Shown: positions 23,875-33,609, counted from the stretch's first letter. The stretch is DNA of 64,000 bases from Psychrobacillus sp044762855 (GCF_044762855.1 NZ_JBIWFB010000002.1:186001-250000); one strand, 5' to 3'. The notes: generated by a model from the sequence alone, not told the origin. Numbers and translations are program-made.

Positions 23875-25066
23875 CTATTACCACCTCATACAAAATATCC
23901 ATCCTTTTGGCTAGAATAGACCAATTGAATTCTTGATTTGCAAAAACTGCTGCACTTTTTCCGAGTTTTTTTGAATAATTTCTATTGGATATTAATGTTT
24001 TCATAGCTTGCGCTAAATTATTTTCATTTTCTTTTTCAGTATGCAGTCCTGTTATTCGGTTTTTCACTACGTCTGTTAAGCCTCCTACTTTTGAAGCAAT
24101 GACTGGGCAACCACAGGCTTGTGCTTCCGCAGCAACCATACCAAAAGATTCATAAAAAGAAGGTACTATTACAGCGGTAGCATGATTAAATATGGTTGCA
24201 AGTTGTTTTTGAGATTTCGCCCCCAGGAAGTCAATTCTATTTTCAAGTCCGCGAATTGCCGCTTTTAGTTTTTTATCCTTAGGTAATTTGTTGGATAAAT
24301 CAACAGAAGTTGGATCACCGCCCGCAATAACAAGTTTTGTTGTAATTGGAATATCATATTTTTCCACCACCAAACGGAAAGCATCTACTAATGTGTAAAT
24401 TCCTTTTGTAGCTTGCAATCTTCCTGCAAACGCAAGATAAGGAGGTAAGGCTTTCTCTTTTTTACAATGGAATGGACGAAAAGCACGATCCACCCCGATA
24501 GGAATAACTTTTATCGGAGAAGGATTTACCACAAATTTATGGATTAAATTCTTTTCGTTTTTAGTTGTAGCAACAATATAATCAGCAGAACTTAATATCA
24601 TTTTTTCTGTATTGAGTCTTAAAGGTTCCGTAATTCCAGTTGCTGATTCTTTTGCTATTCCTAATGAATGATTTGTATGAATCCAAGGTATTTTATAATC
24701 CGCTTTTACAAAAGAGCCTAACAATCCTGATAACCAGTAGTGTGTATGAATTAGATCATATGTTGGAAGAGGTAGGATTGTTGTCATCTCTTCGTAAAAA
24801 GCTGGTAGTAAATTATATAATTCACTTTTCGGAACGAAACTTCTATTACCCGCTCCTATACGGATAACTCGACAAGAATGCCCGAAATTTTCTATCGGTG
24901 GATCTAGTGGATTACTCCAATGTGTCACAACATCCACAGTATTACCTTCATTTTCAAGTGCTAAGGCTAGTTGTTTTACATAGTTATTTTGCCCTCCAGC
25001 TTGTTCGCTACCTAATGGCGCCAATGGATCTCCATGATCTGATATAAATAATACATTCTTATTCAT
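23843..25066 (-). CDS. GT4 glycosyltransferase, sucrose-phosphate-synthase-like
   Basis: A 407-residue GT-B enzyme. The N-terminal DHGDPLAPLGSEQAGGQNNYVKQLA is the GGQ-type acceptor-site stretch of sucrose synthase/sucrose-phosphate synthase relatives. The C-terminal half has AFAGRLQATKGIYTLVDAF and the retaining-GT4 E-x7-E motif in YESFGMVAAEAQACGCPVI. AAAGGGGAAG precedes the minus-strand ATG. With the overlapping S6PP-family phosphatase it makes a two-enzyme module for a phosphorylated then free disaccharide (sucrose, mannosylfructose or similar), presumably a compatible solute. A sigma-B-like promoter lies upstream. Confidence 0.8.
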   Translation of the reverse strand: MNKNVLFISDHGDPLAPLGSEQAGGQNNYVKQLALALENEGNTVDVVTHWSNPLDPPIENFGHSCRVIRIGAGNRSFVPKSELYNLLPAFYEEMTTILPLPTYDLIHTHYWLSGLLGSFVKADYKIPWIHTNHSLGIAKESATGITEPLRLNTEKMILSSADYIVATTKNEKNLIHKFVVNPSPIKVIPIGVDRAFRPFHCKKEKALPPYLAFAGRLQATKGIYTLVDAFRLVVEKYDIPITTKLVIAGGDPTSVDLSNKLPKDKKLKAAIRGLENRIDFLGAKSQKQLATIFNHATAVIVPSFYESFGMVAAEAQACGCPVIASKVGGLTDVVKNRITGLHTEKENENNLAQAMKTLISNRNYSKKLGKSAAVFANQEFNWSILAKRMDILYEVVIDEKKIFRVSN

Positions 25067-25122
25067 GTACTGCTTCCCCTTTCATATGTTTAGAAACTAT
25101 TAAATTAGGCTATTAAATTACT

Positions 25123-25147
25123 ATTCCTTATTTCAGCAAAGTTAAAC
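25123..25147 (-). promoter_or_regulatory. Sigma-B-like promoter of the GT4-phosphatase pair
   Basis: On the minus strand GTTTAA (25147-25142), 13 bp, then AGGAAT (25128-25123). The -35 is a perfect sigma-B match and the -10 partial. It implies stress induction of the solute genes. Confidence 0.5.
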
Positions 25148-25208
25148 ATAATTTGTTTTATTTTGTATAAATAGGGAGATAGAATAATAAAGAAAGGAGT
25201 TATACATA

Positions 25209-26387
25209 ATGGAGTTAAAGACTAAGAAAACGCTTGATCCGTTAATAGTATTTATAAAAGTAATAGCAGCATTTCTTCTATCTAAATTGCCTTCCAAGAA
25301 GCATAAAAAAAGTATTGTGTTAGTAGGAGGAAATTTAGGGGAGAAATACGAAGATAACGCGTCTGTGTTTCACCGACATTTAGTAGAACATTATAGTAAT
25401 GAGATGGACATTTACTGGATGTATGATCCTAAAACAACTTATGTAAGAGAGCAAGGTATACCAGGTGGGGTAGCTTTGGGAAGCTTTCAAAACTATTTGC
25501 TGTTTTTTAAGGCTGATTTCTCCTTCCACGGTCATTCAATTATTTATGACATTGCTCCTTCTATCGATAAGTACATATTCTTAAATAAAAAAACTATTAT
25601 GATTCATATTAGTCATGGAATTGAATGCTTTAAAAAGATTCTTATTCAAAAAGAAGACATACCACTACTTGATCGTTGTAATTATTTTAACTGTGCATCT
25701 CAATATGAAAAAAACATCAAGCTTCATCAGTGGGGGATACCAGAAGAGAAGCTAATAGTAACAGGGATGGCCCGTTTTGACCGGTTTGGTCCCAATAGAC
25801 CTGCGAAAACAGTAAAGCATATTCTCCTTATGTTCACCTGGAGAGAATGGCTATTCGATTTGTCAGAGGAGGAATTTTTAGAGAGTGATTATTTCCGATC
25901 TACATTGGATATTTTTCAAGATCAACGAATGGAGGAACTGATTTCTACTTATAATCTTCATGTAAAAGTAATGTTGCATCCATTTATGAAGAAATTTGAA
26001 CATTATTTTAAAAAGGTTGACATTAGAGGAGGGAAAATTGAGTTTTATAGCTTTGATGAAATATCGATTGGTGATGAGATTATAGAAGCGGATATGTTAC
26101 TTACAGATTATTCTAGTATTTCATGGGATTTTCTATATATGAATAAACCAATTGTCTTTTTTACATTTGACCAAGAGGAGTTTATAAAGATGAGAGGCTC
26201 TTATTTGGATTTAAATAAAGATTTATATGGATATAAGGCTAATACGATAGATGAGGTAATTGAATTTATGTTTCATATAATTGTAAATGAAAATACGATA
26301 AATCCATTTTACAGGAAAGCTTTCGACTATATTGACTTCTTTGACAGAAATAACTGCGAAAGACTTAGTGTGGAAATTTTCAGATAA
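25209..26387 (+). CDS. CDP-glycerol glycerophosphotransferase family protein (TagB/TagF-like)
   Basis: A 392-residue member of the glycerophosphate-transferase family (PF04464 type) that adds glycerol-phosphate from CDP-glycerol to teichoic acid or another envelope polymer. FHGHSIIYD and ISHGIECFKK are donor-site stretches and the C-terminal signature reads EADMLLTDYSSISWDFLYMNKPIVFF. A hydrophobic N-terminal segment (about 12-27) may peripherally anchor it to the membrane. There is no N-terminal GT2 domain, and no other tag/tar genes are nearby. AAAGGAG precedes the ATG. Confidence 0.85.
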   Translation: MELKTKKTLDPLIVFIKVIAAFLLSKLPSKKHKKSIVLVGGNLGEKYEDNASVFHRHLVEHYSNEMDIYWMYDPKTTYVREQGIPGGVALGSFQNYLLFFKADFSFHGHSIIYDIAPSIDKYIFLNKKTIMIHISHGIECFKKILIQKEDIPLLDRCNYFNCASQYEKNIKLHQWGIPEEKLIVTGMARFDRFGPNRPAKTVKHILLMFTWREWLFDLSEEEFLESDYFRSTLDIFQDQRMEELISTYNLHVKVMLHPFMKKFEHYFKKVDIRGGKIEFYSFDEISIGDEIIEADMLLTDYSSISWDFLYMNKPIVFFTFDQEEFIKMRGSYLDLNKDLYGYKANTIDEVIEFMFHIIVNENTINPFYRKAFDYIDFFDRNNCERLSVEIFR

Positions 26388-26466
26388 AAGTTAACAGGAT
26401 ATAGAAAAATAATAGAACATGATATAGTATATAGGTATATATTGAAAAGAAAGGCAGGCGAGTAAA

Positions 26467-27462
26467 ATGAAAAAAAGGCAACATATTCCAAAAACAAAAG
26501 AAAATATAATCTTTTTTCCAGGGATGGTCGAAAAGTTAGTTGCAGATGGGTTAGCCTTTGCAGAAGTTAATAATCATATAGAGGCAGCTAAATGTTTTGA
26601 TCAAGCAAGTGAACATATTGAGCTAGACGATACGATCCTAAGTGTATACATACTTTCTTTGTTAGAAACTAATCGTCAACAGGAAGCAAAACTTATATGC
26701 GAGAATTTATTGAAAAAAAAATCACCTTTGTTTGAACAAATCGTGGAACTATACTTAACTATCTTACTCGACCTTAGAGCTTATCATGAAGTTGATCGCG
26801 TATTAAATAAATTACTAGTTGATAATAGGTTTACGAATGAAAGAAAGAAAAATTTCTTGCAACTAAAAGAATTAAGTGGACGACTTGCAAAAGAACAGGA
26901 TAATTATCTCACCACTGAAGATTATATTAATCCTATTGCGGACAAACAAAAATTTGCATTGGAAGAGTACTTAAAACTAAGCTTTATAGAAAAAGAAGCT
27001 TTGTTACAAGAAGCTTTTCATAGAGATATAACAGAAGTAATACCTAACATTATTGAAATTGCCAAAAGCCAAAAAGTACCCCCTGCTATTCAAACGCTCG
27101 CACTATTACTTCTAGGCTCTAATGGGGAGACAACCGAGATACTGGTTGAAAAGTTTGGTTTTAAAGAAAAGGTGAACCCAATTTCACCTCCAAGCCCAAA
27201 TGGAATGGAAAGAATAGAGCCAATCAAGAAATATATCCATAACATATTAGAAAAAGACCCTTCCAAGTTGCAATTGACGGTAGGATTAATACATAGCCAT
27301 GCATATGCATTATTTCCATTTGATTGGGCAGGATATAGCGATGAAGCGGTAGCAGAAGCGTACGTAAATTTTGTGGATACGTTATTTGGAAATGAAAGTG
27401 TACGACCGGATAAATTGTACGAGTTGATCAAATTATTGGAAGCTTCAACTGAAGGGACCTGA
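26467..27462 (+). CDS. ysoA: TPR-like protein YsoA
   Basis: A 331-residue soluble alpha-helical protein. The N-terminal half shows tetratricopeptide-like helices (ADGLAFAEVNNHIEAAKCFDQAS, LLETNRQQEAKLICENLL); the C-terminal half holds HSHAYALFPFDWAGY. It lies directly upstream of tig, the position of B. subtilis ysoA, whose role is unknown. GAAAGGCAGGCG precedes the ATG. Confidence 0.8.
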   Translation: MKKRQHIPKTKENIIFFPGMVEKLVADGLAFAEVNNHIEAAKCFDQASEHIELDDTILSVYILSLLETNRQQEAKLICENLLKKKSPLFEQIVELYLTILLDLRAYHEVDRVLNKLLVDNRFTNERKKNFLQLKELSGRLAKEQDNYLTTEDYINPIADKQKFALEEYLKLSFIEKEALLQEAFHRDITEVIPNIIEIAKSQKVPPAIQTLALLLLGSNGETTEILVEKFGFKEKVNPISPPSPNGMERIEPIKKYIHNILEKDPSKLQLTVGLIHSHAYALFPFDWAGYSDEAVAEAYVNFVDTLFGNESVRPDKLYELIKLLEASTEGT

Positions 27463-27474
27463 GTATTAATAGTG

Positions 27475-27502
27475 TTGAAAGTCTATTCATCTATGCTATA
27501 AT
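27475..27502 (+). promoter_or_regulatory. Promoter of tig
   Basis: TTGAAA (27475-27480), 16 bp, and TGCTATAAT ending at 27502, an extended -10. Confidence 0.75.
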
Positions 27503-27596
27503 ATACAAGTTGTCAATATAATTAGTGTATAATCGCCCTGTATTTAATTATGCAGGCTGCTAAATTATTGTAAATTATTTTTTGGAGGTAGAATAT

Positions 27597-28889
27597 ATGT
27601 CAATGGATCAGACTGTAAAATGGGAAAAACAAGAAGGCAATAATGGATTATTAACTGTAGAAGTTGCTGCAGCAGAAGTATCAAAAGGTTTAGACCAAGC
27701 GTTTAAAAAAGTAGTAAAACAAATTAATGTACCTGGTTTCCGTAAAGGGAAAATGCCACGTCCAATGTTCGAAAAAATGTATGGTGTGGAATCTTTATTC
27801 CAAGATGCATTAGATATTATTCTTCCACATGCTTATGGGCACGCTGTTGAAGACGCTGGAATTGATCCAGTAGATCAACCGGAAATCGATATCGTAACAA
27901 TGGAAAAAGGACAACCTTTAGTATTCACTGCAAAAGTTGTTGTAAAACCAGAAGTAACTTTAGGCGACTATAAAGGTTTAGAAGTAACTAAATTAGACGA
28001 AGCTGTAACAGACGAAGAAATCGAAGAGCAACTAAAAAACCAACAAACTCGTTTAGCTGAGTTAGTTGTAAAAGAAGATGCAATCGTAGAAGGCGATACT
28101 GCTGTAATCGACTTTGAAGGTTTCGTTGATGAGGTTGCATTTGAAGGTGGAGCAGGAACAGACTACCCACTAGAAATCGGTTCTAACTCATTCATTCCAG
28201 GTTTCGAAGAACAATTAGTAGGTGTAAAAACTGGAGAGTCAAAAGACGTTGAAGTAACTTTCCCAGAAGAATACCATGCTGCTGAACTAGCAGGTAAACA
28301 AGCAATTTTCAAAGTGACTGTGAAAGAAGTTAAAGGAAAAGAACTTCCTGAACTAAACGATGAACTTGCGAAAGAAATCGATGCAGAAGTAGAAGGTATC
28401 GATGCTTTACGTGCGAAGCTAAAAGAAGTTACTGCTGAAGAGAAAAAACAATTAGCAGCTCAAACACTTCGCGACAACTTAGTTGAAGCTGCAGCAGCTA
28501 ATGCAACAATTGATATTCCAGAAGCAATGATTACGACAGAAACTGATCGTATGCTTCAAGAATTTGGTCAACGTTTAGAGCAACAAGGGATGAACTTAGA
28601 TCTTTATTATCAATTCTCAGGTCAAGATGAAGCAGCTTTACGTGCTCAAATGGCAGAAGATGCAAACAGCCGCGTAAAAGTTTCTTTAACGCTTGAAGCG
28701 ATTGCTGAAAAAGAAGGTTTAGAATCTACAGAAGAAGATGTAAATGCAGAGCTTGAAAAAATGGCTGCACAATTCAACATGGCTGCTGAAGATATCAAAA
28801 AAGCACTTGGTGGTACAGCGGTACTTGAAAACGACATTCGTTTCCAAAAAACAGTTGAATTCTTAGTAGAAAACGCTAAAATTTCATAA
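27597..28889 (+). CDS. tig: Trigger factor
   Basis: Ribosome-associated chaperone and prolyl isomerase, 430 residues. The ribosome-binding signature VPGFRKGKMPR is at about residues 45-55, the FKBP-type PPIase domain lies near 150-245 (GDTAVIDFEGFVDEVAFEGG), and the acidic helical C-terminal arms follow. The ATG at 27597 follows TTGGAGGT with correct spacing; an upstream in-frame TTG is within that site. tig precedes clpX, as is usual. Confidence 0.96.
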   Translation: MSMDQTVKWEKQEGNNGLLTVEVAAAEVSKGLDQAFKKVVKQINVPGFRKGKMPRPMFEKMYGVESLFQDALDIILPHAYGHAVEDAGIDPVDQPEIDIVTMEKGQPLVFTAKVVVKPEVTLGDYKGLEVTKLDEAVTDEEIEEQLKNQQTRLAELVVKEDAIVEGDTAVIDFEGFVDEVAFEGGAGTDYPLEIGSNSFIPGFEEQLVGVKTGESKDVEVTFPEEYHAAELAGKQAIFKVTVKEVKGKELPELNDELAKEIDAEVEGIDALRAKLKEVTAEEKKQLAAQTLRDNLVEAAAANATIDIPEAMITTETDRMLQEFGQRLEQQGMNLDLYYQFSGQDEAALRAQMAEDANSRVKVSLTLEAIAEKEGLESTEEDVNAELEKMAAQFNMAAEDIKKALGGTAVLENDIRFQKTVEFLVENAKIS

Positions 28890-28911
28890 TAAGGGAAGAA
28901 AGCGTTATAAT

Positions 28912-28952
28912 ATAAAACAAGGTACAGCAATATTGTCTGTGCCTTGTTTTAT
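28912..28952 (+). terminator. Intrinsic terminator after tig
   Basis: ATAAAACAAGGTACAG (28912-28927) and CTGTGCCTTGTTTTAT (28937-28952) pair with one G-U. Confidence 0.8.
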
Positions 28953-29048
28953 ACCATACATAGGTTACACGGATATAAAACATAAACGTATTATTTGATT
29001 ACTCAATAAGAATCTTGTAAGATAATTGCTTGAATAGGGGTGAATATT

Positions 29049-30317
29049 TTGTTCAAATTCAATGATGAAAAAGGGAACTTAAAATGTTCTTTTTGTGGAA
29101 AACCACAAGAACAAGTTCGCAAGCTCGTAGCAGGACCAGGTGTATATATTTGTGATGAATGTATCGACTTATGTTCTGAAATTGTAGAAGAAGAGCTTGG
29201 TATTGAAGAAGAAGTAGAATTTAAAGAAGTTCCAAAACCAAAAGAAATTTTATCTATTTTAGATGAGTATGTAATCGGGCAGGAAAGAGCAAAAAAATCA
29301 CTGGCCGTTGCGGTGTACAACCATTACAAACGCATCAATTCAAATAGTGTCATCGATGAGGTAGAGTTATCTAAATCGAATATCGTTCTGATTGGACCTA
29401 CTGGTAGTGGTAAAACATTATTAGCTCAAACATTAGCACGTATTTTGAACGTACCATTTGCTATTGCAGATGCGACTTCCTTAACGGAAGCGGGCTATGT
29501 TGGGGAAGATGTCGAAAACATCCTGTTAAAACTTATCCAGTCTGCGGATTATGATATTGAAAAAGCAGAAAAAGGGATTATTTATATCGATGAAATAGAT
29601 AAAGTAGCACGTAAATCTGAAAATCCTTCTATTACTAGAGACGTTTCAGGTGAAGGTGTTCAACAGGCACTTCTAAAAATCTTAGAAGGTACTGTAGCAA
29701 GTGTTCCTCCACAAGGTGGTCGTAAGCATCCACATCAAGAGTTCATTCAAATTGATACAACGAATATTTTATTTATCGTTGGCGGTGCATTTGACGGAAT
29801 CGAGCAAATCATTAAACGCCGTCTAGGTGAAAAAGTAATTGGTTTTGGTGCGGATCCGAATAAAGTGGAAATAGAAGCAGGTTCGGTACTTAGTCAGTTA
29901 ATTCCTGAAGATTTACTGAAATTTGGACTAATTCCAGAGTTTATCGGTCGTTTACCAGTGCTTGCAAGCTTAGAACAGCTAGACAATGAAGCGCTTGTAC
30001 AAATTTTAACGGAACCTAAAAACGCTCTTGTGAAGCAATATCAAAAAATGATTGAATTGGATAATGTGAAGTTGACATTTGAAGATGAAGCATTAATCGA
30101 AATTGCCAAAGAAGCAATTGAGCGTAAGACTGGTGCACGTGGTCTTCGTTCTATCATCGAAAATATTATGTTAGATGTGATGTATGAGTTACCATCACGT
30201 GAAGATATTGTAGAGTGTGTCATCACGAAAGAAGCTATTACAGAAAAAGCGCGTCCAAGACTATTGTTAGAAGACGGCACTGAAGTAGGAAAAGATAACG
30301 AAAAAACATCTGCATAA
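29049..30317 (+). CDS. clpX: ATP-dependent Clp protease ATP-binding subunit ClpX
   Basis: AAA+ unfoldase that feeds ClpP, 422 residues. The N-terminal zinc-binding domain has C13, C16, C35 and C38 (KCSFCGK, YICDECID). Walker A is GPTGSGKT and Walker B GIIYIDEIDK; the pore and ClpP-binding segments are in place (GYVGEDVEN). A TTG at 29049 is preferred: AGGGGTG is 7 bases upstream and MFKFNDEKGNLKC matches the family start, while the GTG at 29040 is inside that site. Confidence 0.95.
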   Translation: MFKFNDEKGNLKCSFCGKPQEQVRKLVAGPGVYICDECIDLCSEIVEEELGIEEEVEFKEVPKPKEILSILDEYVIGQERAKKSLAVAVYNHYKRINSNSVIDEVELSKSNIVLIGPTGSGKTLLAQTLARILNVPFAIADATSLTEAGYVGEDVENILLKLIQSADYDIEKAEKGIIYIDEIDKVARKSENPSITRDVSGEGVQQALLKILEGTVASVPPQGGRKHPHQEFIQIDTTNILFIVGGAFDGIEQIIKRRLGEKVIGFGADPNKVEIEAGSVLSQLIPEDLLKFGLIPEFIGRLPVLASLEQLDNEALVQILTEPKNALVKQYQKMIELDNVKLTFEDEALIEIAKEAIERKTGARGLRSIIENIMLDVMYELPSREDIVECVITKEAITEKARPRLLLEDGTEVGKDNEKTSA

Positions 30318-30331
30318 CGTAGTGTTAATAT

Positions 30332-30389
30332 AAGCTGGCTTCCAATCTGCGCGTGCTTAGCGCAAGCAAGGATGTCAGCTTTTTCTTCT
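30332..30389 (+). terminator. Intrinsic terminator after clpX
   Basis: AAGCTGGCTTCC (30332-30343) pairs with GGATGTCAGCTT with one mismatch and one G-U, enclosing an inner GCGC-rich hairpin, then TTTTTCTTCTT. It separates clpX from lonA; B. subtilis has lonB in this interval, which is missing here. Confidence 0.75.
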
Positions 30390-30490
30390 TATGTTTCCTT
30401 TTGGAGAAAATAGGGGAGAGCAGTATAGAGAGGTTGAACCGTATTTTATGATACGATTCGGACAGAATAAGTTGGAGGTGACTTCCCGAA

Positions 30491-32815
30491 ATGACAAACA
30501 AAAATATGACCTATTATCCAGTATTACCTCTTAGAGGCTTATTAGTATTTCCTACAATGATTCTTCATATTGATATTGGGCGTGAACGTTCGATTGCAGC
30601 TTTAAACGAAGCAATGTTACGTGAAGAAAAATTGTTTTTATCAGCACAAAGAGATATGACATTAGAGCAACCAATTATGGAAGATTTATATGATGTAGGT
30701 GTAATTGCAACTGTAAAACAAATGGTGAAGCTCCCAAATGGAACAATGCGTGTTTTAGTAGAAGGCGTGCAACGCGCGATTTGGGATGATTATAAAAAAA
30801 CAGATACGTTTGATGAAGTTACTGTGTCTGCCTATATTGAACCGGAAAAAGCAGATCAGGAAGAAGAAGCGCTTATGCGTACGTTACTACATAATTTTGA
30901 AAAGTATTCAAAGGTATCCAAAAGCGTCTCAGAAGAAACATATAATGCCGTAGTTGATATTGAGGAACCTGGCCGGTTGGCAGATATGATTGCATCTCAT
31001 TTACCTCTAAAAGTGGCAGGCAAACAAGAAATTCTAGAAATAATGGATGTAAAAGAGCGTTTAGAAGTATTGATCGGACGTCTATATAACGAACAAGAAA
31101 TACTAAATTTAGAACAGAAGATTCATACGCGTGTCAAACATGCGATGGAACGGACACAAAAAGAGTTTTATCTTCGTGAGCAGATGAAAGCGATTCAAAC
31201 TGAGCTTGGAGAAAAAGAAGGTAAAACTGGAGAAGTTGCAGAGTTAAAAAAGCGAATTGAAGAAGCTGGCCTACCCGAAGCTACTAAAAAGAATGTATTA
31301 AAAGAATTAAATCGCTATGAAAAACTTCCGTCACAGGCGCCAGAAAGTGGCGTTATCCGAAATTATATCGATTGGATTGTTTCCATTCCTTGGTCAAAAT
31401 CAACAGAAGATCAATTGGATATTAAACGTTCGGAGCAAATTTTAAATCGAGACCATGAAGGTTTGGAGTCTGTAAAGGAAAGAATTTTAGAATATTTAGC
31501 CGTTCGCCAGTTAACAAAATCTTTACGTGGACCTATTCTTTGTTTAGCAGGGCCACCTGGTGTCGGTAAAACTTCCCTTGCGAAGTCTATTGCGGAGTCA
31601 TTAGGTCGTAATTTTGTTCGTATTTCATTGGGTGGGGTTCGAGATGAATCTGAAATTCGCGGGCATCGCAGAACGTATGTCGGTGCAATGCCGGGACGCA
31701 TTATTCAAGGGATGAAAAAAGCTGGGACCATTAACCCGCTATTTTTGTTAGATGAGATCGATAAAATGTCAAATGACTTCAGAGGAGACCCTTCTGCAGC
31801 GATGCTAGAAGTGTTAGATCCGGAACAAAATAATACGTTTAGTGACCATTATATTGAAGAAACCTACGATTTATCGAACGTATTATTTATTGCTACGGCC
31901 AATGATTTAAGTACTATTCCTGGTCCATTACGAGATCGTATGGAAATAATTTCTCTTGCTGGATATACAGAAATGGAAAAAGTTTCTATAGCCAAAAATC
32001 ATTTATTACCAAAGCAAATAAAAGAGCATGGCTTAACTAAATCTCAGCTTCAATTGAAAGACGATGCGATTATTGATCTTATTCGCCATTTTACACAAGA
32101 AGCAGGGGTACGTGGGTTAAATCGTGTACTAGCAAATGTTTGCCGAAAAGCAGCACTCCAAATCGTTTCTGGTGATAAAAAACGTATTATTGTTTCAACG
32201 AAAAATTTAGAAGATATGATTGGTAAACGAAAATTCAGATTCGGTTTAGCGGAGACTGAAAATCAGATAGGTGTTGCAACAGGGCTAGCCTATACAACTG
32301 TTGGTGGTGATACATTGCAAATTGAAGTGTCTTTGTCTGCAGGAACTGGAAAACTTCAACTAACTGGGAAGCTAGGGGATGTCATGAAAGAGTCTGCTCA
32401 AACGGCCTTATCGTATGTTCGCTCTAAAGCAGAGGAATTTGGTATTGATCCGTCATTCCATGAAAACAAAGATATTCATATTCATGTACCAGAAGGCGCA
32501 GTTCCAAAAGATGGACCGTCTGCCGGAATTACAATTGTTACGGCTCTGGTGTCGGCTTTGTCGAAACGTCCGATCAAACGAGAAATTGGAATGACTGGGG
32601 AAGTAACATTAAGAGGAAGAGTACTACCAATCGGTGGATTAAAAGAAAAAACATTAAGCGCACATCGCGCGGGATTAACAACGATTATTTGCCCAAAAGA
32701 TAATGAACGTGATATTGAAGATATTCCAGAAAGTGTTCGTGAAGTATTAACATTTCATTTTGTTTCCGATGCGCAAGAGGTGCTTCAATTAGCATTGGAG
32801 GAGACAACAAAATGA
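30491..32815 (+). CDS. lonA: ATP-dependent protease LonA
   Basis: Homohexameric AAA+ serine protease, 774 residues, the same length as B. subtilis LonA. The N-terminal substrate domain opens YPVLPLRGLLVFPTMILH, Walker A is GPPGVGKTS, Walker B FLLDEIDK, and the Ser-Lys dyad includes S677 in PKDGPSAG and the Lys in GGLKEKTL near residue 720. TTGGAGGTGA precedes the ATG. Its last four bases overlap ysxC. Confidence 0.96.
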   Translation: MTNKNMTYYPVLPLRGLLVFPTMILHIDIGRERSIAALNEAMLREEKLFLSAQRDMTLEQPIMEDLYDVGVIATVKQMVKLPNGTMRVLVEGVQRAIWDDYKKTDTFDEVTVSAYIEPEKADQEEEALMRTLLHNFEKYSKVSKSVSEETYNAVVDIEEPGRLADMIASHLPLKVAGKQEILEIMDVKERLEVLIGRLYNEQEILNLEQKIHTRVKHAMERTQKEFYLREQMKAIQTELGEKEGKTGEVAELKKRIEEAGLPEATKKNVLKELNRYEKLPSQAPESGVIRNYIDWIVSIPWSKSTEDQLDIKRSEQILNRDHEGLESVKERILEYLAVRQLTKSLRGPILCLAGPPGVGKTSLAKSIAESLGRNFVRISLGGVRDESEIRGHRRTYVGAMPGRIIQGMKKAGTINPLFLLDEIDKMSNDFRGDPSAAMLEVLDPEQNNTFSDHYIEETYDLSNVLFIATANDLSTIPGPLRDRMEIISLAGYTEMEKVSIAKNHLLPKQIKEHGLTKSQLQLKDDAIIDLIRHFTQEAGVRGLNRVLANVCRKAALQIVSGDKKRIIVSTKNLEDMIGKRKFRFGLAETENQIGVATGLAYTTVGGDTLQIEVSLSAGTGKLQLTGKLGDVMKESAQTALSYVRSKAEEFGIDPSFHENKDIHIHVPEGAVPKDGPSAGITIVTALVSALSKRPIKREIGMTGEVTLRGRVLPIGGLKEKTLSAHRAGLTTIICPKDNERDIEDIPESVREVLTFHFVSDAQEVLQLALEETTK

Positions 32816-33393
32816 AAATTAATAATGTAGAGCTACTTATAAGTGCTGTAAGACCAGCGCAATATCCAGAAGGGGATCTGCCAGAATTCGCGTTAGCAGG
32901 ACGTTCGAATGTGGGGAAATCATCTTTTATCAATAAAATGATTGGTCGAAAAAGCATGGCGCGTATTTCATCCAAGCCAGGGAAAACACAAACATTAAAT
33001 TTTTATAAATTAGAGGAAGATTTACTGTTTGTGGATGTACCTGGTTATGGTTATGCGAAAGTATCTAAATCAGAACGTGCTGCGTGGGGTAAAATGATTG
33101 AAACGTATTTCACCTCCCGTAATGTATTAAAAGCAGTTGTGCTTCTTGTAGATTTACGTCATCCCCCGACGGCAGATGATTGCATGATGTATGACTTTTT
33201 AAAGCATTATAATATCCCTTGTATCGTCGTTGCGACAAAAGCCGATAAAATTCCTAAAGGTAAATGGGATAAGCATAAAAAGATTGTCAAAGATGAACTG
33301 CAAATGGAAAAAGGCGACCCGCTTGTCGTATTCTCTTCGGAAACAGGTCTAGGCTTCGACACTGCTTGGGCAGAGATTGAAAGTAGAATGTAA
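32812..33393 (+). CDS. ysxC: Ribosome biogenesis GTPase YsxC (EngB)
   Basis: Essential GTPase in 50S assembly, 193 residues. G1 is GRSNVGKSSF, G3 DVPGYGYAK, G4 ATKADK, and the C-terminal SSETGLG corresponds to G5. Coupled to lonA by an ATGA overlap, the same arrangement as in B. subtilis. Confidence 0.95.
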   Translation: MKINNVELLISAVRPAQYPEGDLPEFALAGRSNVGKSSFINKMIGRKSMARISSKPGKTQTLNFYKLEEDLLFVDVPGYGYAKVSKSERAAWGKMIETYFTSRNVLKAVVLLVDLRHPPTADDCMMYDFLKHYNIPCIVVATKADKIPKGKWDKHKKIVKDELQMEKGDPLVVFSSETGLGFDTAWAEIESRM

Positions 33394-33426
33394 TTCATTT
33401 GTGGCTGCCTGATTACTTAGGTGATT

Positions 33427-33470
33427 AAAAAAGATTATGTAGGGTAATATATCTCTACATGATCTTTTTT
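33427..33470 (+). terminator. Intrinsic terminator after ysxC
   Basis: AAAAAAGATTATGTAG (33427-33442) pairs with CTACATGATCTTTTTT (33455-33470) with one G-U. Confidence 0.8.
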
Positions 33471-33543
33471 ATTGCTAATTTTCTGCAAATTCCGCATACG
33501 AGCTATTGCCTTGTAATAGGCAGGGTTGTTTGTTAAAATTATT

Positions 33544-33558
33544 TTATAATCATTCTAA
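33544..33558 (+). promoter_or_regulatory. PerR box-like site upstream of hemA
   Basis: TTATAATCATTCTAA differs at one position from the Per box TTATAATNATTATAA. B. subtilis hemAXCDBL is a PerR target. Here the site is about 60-70 bp before the likely start point, which is further upstream than a simple roadblock position. Confidence 0.6.
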
Positions 33559-33609
33559 TTAACAATTCATAGCTTGTTCACAAATGGTTTAAAACATGCG
33601 GAAAAGCTA

